Assembly: GCA_028711205.1 (NCBI GenBank)
Contig: JAQTSP010000165.1
Span: forward strand, 1 to 5,478
Length of the DNA stretch: 5,478 nt
From: Eubacteriales bacterium
GTDB taxonomy: Bacteria > Bacillota > Clostridia > Christensenellales > SZUA-584
Direction of reading: 5' to 3'
How positions within the stretch are numbered: the first letter of the stretch is position 1; each line of letters opens with the position of its first letter. The translations under genes and the position numbers were made by a program. Below the pieces are notes generated by a model. It was given only the letters and a program-made list of their open reading frames with translations. It was not told the origin of the DNA and searched no databases. This document shows positions 1 to 5,478 of the stretch, one piece after another.

Positions 1-132
1 GTTGATCAGGCTTTGTGCGCGGTTAAACAATTCAAGGTATTTGCTCCTCACGTCTACGCCGCCGGACAGTATGCTGTTTACAAGATATCTGTTTATTACC
101 TCAGAGGCTTCGGTATTATCGGATTTAGCTTT
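1..132 (-). pseudogene. Out-of-frame continuation of the DUF4062-NACHT gene, running off the left edge
   Basis: On the minus strand, the frame one base away from the DUF4062-NACHT frame is open for 44 codons from 132 to base 1. It begins KAKSDNTEASEVINRYLVNS and goes on with SKYLELFNRAQSLIN. This amphipathic, Leu-rich helical sequence is what normally follows the NPLFLNL segment in NACHT proteins. Adding one A to the AAAA run (minus strand, plus-strand bases 130-133) joins the two frames smoothly as FAEIEKAKSDNTEA. The stretch is therefore most likely the displaced 3' part of the same gene. I cannot tell whether the gene is broken in the organism, the base call is wrong, or the ribosome slips here. 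The rest of the gene is outside the window. Confidence 0.7.
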
Positions 133-1571
133 TCAATCTCGGCAAATTCATACCGGTCCAACATGACGAGATTCTGAACACTCAGGTTTAAGAACAGTGG
201 ATTTCGTGCCGAAGGTAAACCGTTGCCATCCTTTTTCTGCATCATTGCCAGCACAACGCTTTCGTCCAGCTCTTTATGATAGCGCCGGGCAAGTTTCTGT
301 ATGATGCATCGAATGTCTTTTTCATATAAAGGGGGTATGGGAATTGTACAACCGCCCAATGCTTTAAATTCGGAAGCGTTATACTTATCATCGGCAGTAA
401 GCAATATACTGATATTACCGTTTGGCTGCAGGGGGAGCCATTCAAGACTTCCTGCCTTTTCTCCAATGCACAATCTGTCTATCCCGTCGATTGCGAAAAT
501 TACCTTTGTCTTTATGCAGCATTGTGCCAGCAAAGATTGGAACGAAGTTTTAAGCGTTTCATAATCTGGGACAGCCTCCGCGGTTTGCCTTAATTGTAAA
601 AACTCCTCCATTCTCCAAATAAACATCTTCAGCATATTGCTGGTATCAAAGGACGCATCAGTTATACCGACTGAATGGGGCAGCAATAGGATGCCTGCTG
701 TCATCACTTTACCCGCAATTTTGCAGAGAAGCGTGCTTTTCCCCGATCCGGATTCACCATTGACCAGTATTCTTGCATCTTCCCGCAACAATTTATCCGA
801 TATATATTTGCTTTCCACCTCTCGTCCCGTAAGTTCTTTTCCGGAAGAAAAAAAACGCTTCCATGCCGCCTCCTCACGTTGCTGCCATGACTTATGCTCC
901 GAGACAACAGCCCCCCACCTTAATGTCAGTTCAGCCTTAATATCATCAATAACGCCTTGCGCGAATGTATCCAGACCGCCGACTTGGCGCGTACGGCTGT
1001 CCCACCGCGCTTTATACCTGCGGACTTTATTGGGGAATTTAGCAATCAACTCATCTTTCAATATTTTAAGCCGTGTTAAATTCTCTGGCATATCAAAATA
1101 ATCGCTCCTTGCATGACGAGGCACGTACTGCTTGTCGAGCTCGCGAAAATAAAACAGACAACTCGGTGAATACTCCCGCATCAGCGCACCGTATTTGATC
1201 TCCATTTCTGTAACGCTTTTATCTGATTCCGCTCCGGTATATCCCGCTCCGTCCGCCGCACGGCATACCTGCTCATAGGGTGGGATCCAGCCGTATCTAT
1301 CGCCCAGTAGCGCAATAAAATAGGGCTGGCACCTTTTTATCTCATCAAAACAGGTACGAAGAACCTTGAAACCGGCTTCATTTTCATTATTGCTCTTTGT
1401 GTTGATTCCCCAACGCAGATCGATTAGTTCCACTGAAATTCCGTATTGCGCGGCGAATTCGTTCAATATTGGAACGACTTTATCACGCAAAATATCACGT
1501 TCGGTCTGCATATCGCGAAAGGTGCTGGAAACAAATATGGATATGTAATCCGGGAGGTTTGTATTCTTCAT
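96..1571 (-). CDS. DUF4062-NACHT (STAND-type) P-loop NTPase, frameshifted near its visible 3' end
   Basis: The first 130 or so residues form a DUF4062 domain: FVSSTFRDMQTER at 13-25, DLRWG at 51-55, ALLGDRYGWIPP at 87-98 and SVTEMEIKYG at 119-128. This distantly TIR-like alpha/beta domain is found at the N-terminus of TEP1/NPHP3-like proteins. A linker leads to a NACHT-type NTPase with Walker A GESGSGKST (272-280), Walker B VIFAIDGID (357-365), a sensor-like strand ISILLTAD (387-394) and the helical NPLFLNLSVQNL segment (457-468) typical of STAND proteins. The family acts as a cytoplasmic nucleotide-dependent switch that oligomerises on sensing a partner. Start: ATG at 1571, 13 bases after the stop of the 128-residue gene, with only a weak GGCGGCGGA upstream; the next Met (21) would cut the conserved N-terminal motif. 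The TAA at 96-98 looks artefactual or mutational: after Lys481 the ten residues before the stop resemble nothing expected, while the adjacent frame stays open to the window edge. The true C-terminus lies outside the window. Domain calls are firm; the biological role is inferred. Confidence 0.9.
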   Translation of the reverse strand: MKNTNLPDYISIFVSSTFRDMQTERDILRDKVVPILNEFAAQYGISVELIDLRWGINTKSNNENEAGFKVLRTCFDEIKRCQPYFIALLGDRYGWIPPYEQVCRAADGAGYTGAESDKSVTEMEIKYGALMREYSPSCLFYFRELDKQYVPRHARSDYFDMPENLTRLKILKDELIAKFPNKVRRYKARWDSRTRQVGGLDTFAQGVIDDIKAELTLRWGAVVSEHKSWQQREEAAWKRFFSSGKELTGREVESKYISDKLLREDARILVNGESGSGKSTLLCKIAGKVMTAGILLLPHSVGITDASFDTSNMLKMFIWRMEEFLQLRQTAEAVPDYETLKTSFQSLLAQCCIKTKVIFAIDGIDRLCIGEKAGSLEWLPLQPNGNISILLTADDKYNASEFKALGGCTIPIPPLYEKDIRCIIQKLARRYHKELDESVVLAMMQKKDGNGLPSARNPLFLNLSVQNLVMLDRYEFAEIEKLNPIIPKPLR

Positions 1572-1584
1572 TGTCCGCCGCCGA

Positions 1585-1971
1585 TCACTTATTCTGCGAG
1601 AAGAAAAATACTGCGCAGTCTTTGTTTATGGATATGCCGCTCGTCGCTGTTTCTTCCAGCATGTCACTATCGAAAGAATCGTATTTTTTTTGCATATAGC
1701 TGATTATGGAATCCCATGTTTGGCAAAGATGATCCTGATTCGTGTCCATGTCCAATATTGTCGGCGATTCCCATTCCCAGGGGTATATTTTAGTTGTATA
1801 TTTGCTGAACGCTATTTCACACTGAGAATAGGGTAACGGAGACAGCGAGGGGCATACTCCTTCGTGTACAGTTTCCAGTACGCGACGCTTGTCCTTTACA
1901 CCACGCAAAGGATTTCTCCCCGATAGTGCGATAAAACTAAAAATTCCCGCAGCTTTTTTCTTTCCAAACAT
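1585..1971 (-). CDS. Small protein with a degenerate vWA-like fold (tentative)
   Basis: I do not recognise this 128-residue protein with certainty. After a basic start (MFGKKKAAG) comes a hydrophobic strand, GIFSFIALSGRN (9-20). This sits where a vWA domain has its first beta strand and metal-binding DxSxS motif, but the Asp is replaced by Ala16 and only Ser18-Gly19 remain. A later CEIAFSKYTTKIYPW (51-65) resembles the second vWA strand, usually VxxITF. A helical stretch, SIISYMQKKYDSFDSDML (88-105), and a final strand, CAVFFFSQNK (119-128), match the helix and strand before the usual TDG motif, where this protein stops. If the reading is right, it is a short vWA-like protein unable to bind metal in the classic way, perhaps a structural adaptor. 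No signal peptide or membrane segment is convincing. The start is well supported by AAGGAG 10 bases upstream. It ends 13 bases before the DUF4062-NACHT start, suggesting translational coupling and joint function. Confidence 0.8.
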   Translation of the reverse strand: MFGKKKAAGIFSFIALSGRNPLRGVKDKRRVLETVHEGVCPSLSPLPYSQCEIAFSKYTTKIYPWEWESPTILDMDTNQDHLCQTWDSIISYMQKKYDSFDSDMLEETATSGISINKDCAVFFFSQNK

Positions 1972-1981
1972 TGCTATACAT

Positions 1982-1987
1982 CTCCTT
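1982..1987 (-). promoter_or_regulatory. Strong Shine-Dalgarno site of the 128-residue gene
   Basis: On the minus strand AAGGAG lies 10 bases before the ATG at 1971. It is the best ribosome binding site in the window and fixes this start. An ATG overlapping the end of the site opens a different frame that stops after 14 codons, so it is not used. The downstream DUF4062-NACHT gene has only a poor site, so it may depend on ribosomes loaded here. Confidence 0.8.
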
Positions 1988-2012
1988 ACTTGATTTAGTT
2001 TTTTTTCCTCGA

Positions 2013-2040
2013 ATTATTGGCATAAATATATTTTTGCCGA
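2013..2040 (-). promoter_or_regulatory. Possible sigma-A type promoter for the vWA-like/DUF4062-NACHT pair
   Basis: On the minus strand, TCGGCA at 2040-2035 (4 of 6 matches to TTGACA) is followed after 16 bases by AATAAT at 2018-2013 (5 of 6 matches to TATAAT). Transcription would start around 2005, giving a leader of about 35 bases that contains the AAGGAG site. The spacer is almost entirely the palindrome at 2019-2038. In DNA this AT-rich, such matches arise by chance, so this is a candidate only. Confidence 0.35.
2019..2038. repeat. 20-bp near-perfect palindrome, possible operator
   Basis: The two 10-base halves on the plus strand, GGCATAAATA and TATTTTTGCC, are inverted copies with one mismatched pair (9 of 10 pairs) and no loop. 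The symmetric GGCA...TGCC ends around an AT core look like a homodimeric repressor site. It lies inside the candidate promoter spacer, about 48 bases upstream of the 128-residue gene's start, where a bound protein would block RNA polymerase. No regulator gene is in the window. Confidence 0.5.
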
Positions 2041-2050
2041 TTAAGCTACT

Positions 2051-2085
2051 GTGTTTATATTTTTAAAGTTTGAAAAAATAAACAC
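2051..2085. repeat. AT-rich inverted repeat in the intergenic gap
   Basis: GTGTTTAT (2051-2058) and ATAAACAC (2078-2085) are exact inverted copies. Five further A-T pairs follow after one mismatch, leaving an 8-base loop. The stem has only two G-C pairs, and on the minus strand it is followed by AGTAGCTTAA, not a run of T, so it is a poor intrinsic terminator. It could be a second protein-binding site or an mRNA structure downstream of the HD-RyR gene. With the 20-bp palindrome it accounts for most of the structure in the 153-base gap. Confidence 0.4.
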
Positions 2086-2124
2086 GTTTGCCTTTTTCAC
2101 AGGCTGATCTCACAGCTATTAAAT

Positions 2125-3885
2125 TTAACGGATCACATGAACATCTTTTAAGTAGACTGCCATGCCGATGTGCTCAAGCAGTATAGGTATATTTTGTACC
2201 GGATCTCGGTCAAGCTGCTTGATATCCTCCGGCAATTTATCAAAGGGTATAAGATAAGGAGTAGTTTTCTTTTCTGCGTCTACGCTCTCTCCCGCTACCC
2301 AGCCGGAGGCATTGCGCTCGGCCATCCATGCATCATGTTCCTGTTCGGCCAGATATTCAATGTATTCTTCGGGTATGGTCTCGACCATCTCTCCAGCGCT
2401 TCCCTTGAGGCGCATTGCATATCCCATAAGTCGCAATTTTTCAGGGATATCCATCGCCTGGCGAAGGTTCGAATATTTTAATGAATCGGTAAGTTTATCA
2501 AAATCTGGATACTTCAGAGGTTTATCCGGATAGCGTTCCATCTGCTTTTCGTTATATAGCTCGTGTATAGCCCGTGCGAGTTTTTCAAGATCATTCAACT
2601 CGGGCCGCGGCACGACCTCATCGCCCAGTTCAGGCAGGACGGACTTTTTTAGTGCTTTACAATGAATAGTAACGTTGGCAAACAATGCATTCAGATTAAG
2701 CAACATAAACAGCAGCTTTTTCTTTTCACGGGAAAAATTGGCGGGTAATGATCCATTGTGTGTAATTAAGGTTAAGGCAAGTTTCTCATCATTCACTTCT
2801 AAGCTGGCTTCTGCGGCAAGTATGCGGAGTCTGTCCTTGACGCCATAAGCTTTTCGATTCCATTCCTGCAGCTCATCGCAGAGTATGAGCAGAAAGGCGA
2901 TTGGATGAGTGACAGGAGTCATTGCGCTGAGATTAAATGGTTTGTTCATCATCATGTTTTTATAGCAGTTGTGCAGAAGTATTGCGCTGGCGCTGTCCAG
3001 CACCGGCCAGAAAAAATATTCCGGTTTATATTTTGCCGACTGTATCAGATAACCATACCATTTGAGCACGATAAGGGAACTGTAATAGCCGTGATCGATA
3101 AACCCAAATCGCGCCATAACGTTCACGAAGTCGTCAAGTGCATGTTTTACGTCTTTCAAATCAACGCCCAGCGATGTATGCAGCTTGTGCGCCAGCAGGT
3201 CAACAGGCTTTAGCGTATCAATATAGACACTATCTTCATATTGGTCAAAGTAGCATTTTGTGAAGACTCGTTTAGGTATAATCTCAGGTATGCGATTGAT
3301 TTCATCAAAATTCTCAAAAGAAAGCTGCACGTTGACCGTTTTTTCTTTGCCGCCAACATCTGTGGCAAAATCAATGAATTTGTTGATTTGCCGGCCGATA
3401 ATCTCTACCGGGTAGCCCACATCATGAAACAGCGAAGCAAGGCCCCAGCGGTAGAAAAATTCCTCATTTTTGGTATCGTAGGAGAATGGATATACCTTTT
3501 TGTCCATTACTGTTTGTGCAAACGCAGAGCGGTACTTGGAATTCCTTGCATATATGCAAAGGCCAAGTATGAAAACATTCACCGAATGAATATAATGGTC
3601 CCGCTGCTTGTCGATAAGTACAGCTGCGTTTTCCTCGTATTTTTTCAATACATCCAGTAAGTCTATAAATGGGTTTGAACTGCCTTTTAGCGTAATGCGG
3701 TAAATGTCAAAAAAGGCTCTGTAAACGGCAAACGCTGTTTCTTTTGTTTCGTTGTCAAGAAATTCGCGGATGGCTTGTCGCATAAAGATCTTATAGCAAT
3801 GTCCCCGCTCCTTATCTTCGAACACCTCAAGTTCATCAAAAAATCTTTCAACGTGTTTTTGCATATCACTCATTAATACCGCCAT
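2125..3885 (-). CDS. HD-domain phosphohydrolase-like protein with C-terminal RyR domain
   Basis: The N-terminal two thirds is an HD-superfamily metal-dependent hydrolase-like region. Candidate metal ligands appear in family order: His97 (RDHYIHS, 95-101), His154-Asp155 in LFHDVGYP (152-159), His265 in DHGYYSS (264-270), His305 in LLHN (303-306) and Asp337 in LLILCDELQEWNR (332-344). HD enzymes cleave phosphate esters, often of nucleotides or cyclic nucleotides; the substrate is unknown here. Residues about 505-582 form an RyR domain: EYIEYLAEQEHDAWMAER, then GWVAG, PYLIPFDKLPED (543-554) and ILLEHIGMAVYL, matching the ryanodine-receptor repeat that in bacteria occurs in predicted nucleotide-signalling and conflict systems. 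A charged linker (about 410-500) joins them. No signal peptide or membrane helix is clear, so it is probably cytoplasmic. Start: ATG at 3885, 29 bases after the WD40 gene, with a weak AAAGAAAG upstream; Met5 or Met8 are possible alternatives. HD catalytic residues look intact, so an active enzyme is likely. Confidence 0.9.
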   Translation of the reverse strand: MAVLMSDMQKHVERFFDELEVFEDKERGHCYKIFMRQAIREFLDNETKETAFAVYRAFFDIYRITLKGSSNPFIDLLDVLKKYEENAAVLIDKQRDHYIHSVNVFILGLCIYARNSKYRSAFAQTVMDKKVYPFSYDTKNEEFFYRWGLASLFHDVGYPVEIIGRQINKFIDFATDVGGKEKTVNVQLSFENFDEINRIPEIIPKRVFTKCYFDQYEDSVYIDTLKPVDLLAHKLHTSLGVDLKDVKHALDDFVNVMARFGFIDHGYYSSLIVLKWYGYLIQSAKYKPEYFFWPVLDSASAILLHNCYKNMMMNKPFNLSAMTPVTHPIAFLLILCDELQEWNRKAYGVKDRLRILAAEASLEVNDEKLALTLITHNGSLPANFSREKKKLLFMLLNLNALFANVTIHCKALKKSVLPELGDEVVPRPELNDLEKLARAIHELYNEKQMERYPDKPLKYPDFDKLTDSLKYSNLRQAMDIPEKLRLMGYAMRLKGSAGEMVETIPEEYIEYLAEQEHDAWMAERNASGWVAGESVDAEKKTTPYLIPFDKLPEDIKQLDRDPVQNIPILLEHIGMAVYLKDVHVIR

Positions 3886-3914
3886 CGCTTTCTTTTTCGT
3901 TTTGTCTGAATTAT

Positions 3915-5478
3915 TTATTCGTTTTTTTCAGCGTTTTCACTAATTTCTTTTTTGGGAATAAAATCTTCATTGCAAACAAAATTCTCCGGTATCATCACAT
4001 GAATATTACCGTTGAGAGTTCCGCAGAAGATCTTATTGTCCGATACGGCACAAGCGCCAATATACTCATCCACATTCATATCGCAAAGTACTTCGCCGCT
4101 ATCAGAAAGCCAAATTGTCAGAAGATCATTCTCTCGGTTAAAGCCTATGATATAATCTCCCGATACAGTAATCCGGCTCACATTCATACGGGCGGGCTGG
4201 GTATATTGCCATTCCGTTTCGCCTGATCGCAATACGCCAATTTTATTGAAGTTGAATCCGCAAGCTGCGTATAACCGATCATTTCCTAATCCGATAGAAG
4301 AAATGCCGCAGCCTAATGGTTCTGACCTATAAATACTTTCATATGTTATCGCAGACCAAACACCTAAAACACCTTCTCCGCCTGCGCTGTAAATCTTTCC
4401 ATTTTGGTGTTTTATGTCGGCAATCGTACCATCGATGCCTTCAAGCGTTGCGGTCTTCTTGCCGGTAAGCAACGAGTGAACTGCAAGGCTTGACAAGCCT
4501 ATGCCTTTGCGGAAGTTGTGGGCTGTGATGATTTTGTCGCCAAACAGAGCAAGGGCATTGACATCATTTTTGCAATCCGTAAAAGGCACAAGGGTTTCGC
4601 TTGATTTCAAGGGCCAGCTTTGTAATGTTTCGAAACGACCTCTGTCTCCAGTATATCCGGCGAAGAGGGTATCTTCACTGCAGTCAAGCGACTCAACCCA
4701 AGCTTTTACGCCGTCCGAACGGTAAAATGTTTCTATATTGCTATATGTTTTGGTATCCCATTGCTTTACGGTCCCATCCTGCGAGCCGGAAAAAAGGTGA
4801 GGCCCATGGAAAATGAGGGCGTTAACACTGCCCTTATGCTGCATGACGGCTGTTTCCGCCGCCGTATTGGCAGGAGCCCATATTTTTATCTCATCAGCGC
4901 ATGAAACAAGATGATTATCATAAAAAAACACTTTCTTAACAGAATTAGAGTGCCCCGAAAAGGTTTTAATGCATTCTCCGGTGTCTATATTCCAAAGCTT
5001 TACAGTGTGGTCTCCGGACGCGGTCGCGAGCAAATCACCGCATATATCAAGCGATTCAACCCAGCTGTCATGCCCAACCCAATTTTCGTTTTTTTGGAAG
5101 TCATCAAGGGAAAACGCACATACACCATTTTGTGTAGTGGCAAAAAGTTTATTGCCCGATATTTTCATATCACGGAGATTCCCTGTGAATTCATCCCACG
5201 ATTTCATCTGTTCCCACGATTTCATTGATAGCACGATGATAGATTTATATAACTCAGATTTTTTGACGACAACAATCAATGTATCATTATTTACTTCCAT
5301 TTTGAGAGCTTCACAAATATTTGTATCATGTGTTTGTGTGCAGGTATAGTCTAATAGCGACCAGATTTTTACCGTACCTTTTATATCGAGTGAAATCAAT
5401 TCAGGATGGCGGATGGTGACTTGCGCTATCTTATTGGTATGTCCGTGCAATGTTGCAATGCATTGATTGGTTTTTAGA
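3915..5478 (-). CDS. WD40 beta-propeller protein, 5' end beyond the right window edge
   Basis: The frame is open from the right edge to TAA at 3917-3915. The first in-frame alternative start is a TTG at 5450, but it falls inside a WD repeat: the codons before it read LKTNQCIAT, then LHGHTNK, so this TTG is Leu and the real start is outside. Counting from it as residue 1, about twelve blades of 35-48 residues are visible. The clearest end in VKIW (27-30), VKLW (150-153), IKIW (188-191), VKQW (228-231), LGVW (362-365) and LTIW (444-447), with GH at 126-127 and 166-167 and structural Asp in SGDHT (145-149) and SQDGT (223-227). Other blades are degenerate. With a missing N-terminal part this could be two seven-bladed propellers. 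Propellers bind proteins or ligands and serve as sensors in STAND systems. The C-terminus is a charged tail (about 499-511). It precedes the HD-RyR gene by 29 bases. An N-terminal effector or NTPase domain may lie upstream of the window. Confidence 0.9.
   Translation of the reverse strand, partial: LKTNQCIATLHGHTNKIAQVTIRHPELISLDIKGTVKIWSLLDYTCTQTHDTNICEALKMEVNNDTLIVVVKKSELYKSIIVLSMKSWEQMKSWDEFTGNLRDMKISGNKLFATTQNGVCAFSLDDFQKNENWVGHDSWVESLDICGDLLATASGDHTVKLWNIDTGECIKTFSGHSNSVKKVFFYDNHLVSCADEIKIWAPANTAAETAVMQHKGSVNALIFHGPHLFSGSQDGTVKQWDTKTYSNIETFYRSDGVKAWVESLDCSEDTLFAGYTGDRGRFETLQSWPLKSSETLVPFTDCKNDVNALALFGDKIITAHNFRKGIGLSSLAVHSLLTGKKTATLEGIDGTIADIKHQNGKIYSAGGEGVLGVWSAITYESIYRSEPLGCGISSIGLGNDRLYAACGFNFNKIGVLRSGETEWQYTQPARMNVSRITVSGDYIIGFNRENDLLTIWLSDSGEVLCDMNVDEYIGACAVSDNKIFCGTLNGNIHVMIPENFVCNEDFIPKKEISENAEKNE
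5194..5225. repeat. Short tandem duplication inside the WD40 gene
   Basis: TCCCACGATTTCAT occurs at 5194-5207 and again at 5212-5225, an 18-base period. It encodes the repeated MKSW in MKSWEQMKSWDE (residues 76-87 counted from the TTG at 5450). It keeps the frame and lies between two degenerate blades, so it looks like a small local duplication with no evident function. Confidence 0.6.

Noticed and set aside
129..135. Programmed -1 ribosomal frameshift site in the NTPase gene
   Set aside because: The sequence around the shift is TGAAAAG, not a classic slippery heptamer, and I see no clear downstream stem-loop; a one-base deletion or base-call error is simpler.
637..1101. 154-codon plus-strand open frame
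   Set aside because: It lies wholly opposite the DUF4062-NACHT gene, whose domain motifs establish the minus strand as coding; its translation shows no family motif.
1572..1590. Fusion of the vWA-like and DUF4062-NACHT genes by frameshift
   Set aside because: They are in different frames, with a TGA, a 13-base gap and an ATG placed exactly where the DUF4062 motif should begin; two separate genes fit better.
2100..2124. Small GCTG...CAGC hairpin just after the HD-RyR stop as a terminator
   Set aside because: Only four base pairs and no T run directly after it on the minus strand; too weak to support a terminator.
3241..3660. 139-codon plus-strand open frame
   Set aside because: It is antisense to the HD domain of the HD-RyR gene, including the conserved HD motif, and has no recognisable features.
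4969..5349. 126-codon plus-strand open frame
   Set aside because: It is antisense to the WD40 gene and overlaps another antisense frame; the translation is Ser/Phe-rich without a domain.
5448..5450. TTG as the start codon of the WD40 gene
   Set aside because: The frame is open upstream to the window edge and the codons before it (NQCIAT) complete the WD repeat that the TTG interrupts, so it encodes an internal Leu.

Overview
All coding capacity in this 5,478-base window lies on the minus strand, so the genes read from high to low coordinates. Four genes are visible. In transcription order they are: (i) a WD40 beta-propeller protein whose start lies beyond the right edge (3915 to the edge); (ii) a 586-residue protein joining an HD-type phosphohydrolase-like domain to a C-terminal RyR domain (2125-3885); (iii) a 128-residue protein that looks like a short, degenerate von Willebrand A (vWA)-like fold (1585-1971); and (iv) a DUF4062-NACHT P-loop NTPase (1571 down to the left edge). 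The last gene carries an apparent single-base frameshift near 129-133, after which its reading frame continues off the window. I see no tRNA, rRNA, CRISPR array, insertion sequence or integrase.

The organism is probably a low-to-moderate GC Gram-positive bacterium of the Clostridia type. The support is an AAGGAG ribosome binding site, AT-rich intergenic DNA, and protein families (DUF4062-NACHT, and an HD protein with an LILCDELQEW-type motif) that I associate with gut clostridial genomes. This is inference from style and family, not a taxonomic marker.

Layout: the WD40 gene and the HD-RyR gene are 29 bases apart and probably co-transcribed. A 153-base AT-rich gap (1972-2124) follows. It holds a near-perfect 20-bp palindrome, a longer AT-rich inverted repeat and a possible promoter. 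The vWA-like and DUF4062-NACHT genes are 13 bases apart and look translationally linked, so the locus may be two transcription units or one operon with an internal promoter.

Reading as a system: DUF4062, NACHT and WD40 domains occur fused in eukaryotic TEP1/NWD1-type proteins and in bacterial STAND-type NTPases. Here the NTPase and the propeller are on separate proteins, with an HD-RyR enzyme and a vWA-like adaptor between them. My inference is a multi-protein NTP-dependent defence or stress-signalling module: propeller as sensor, DUF4062-NACHT as oligomerising switch, HD-RyR as nucleotide-processing or nucleotide-sensing partner. The domains are visible in the sequence; the shared function is not demonstrated.
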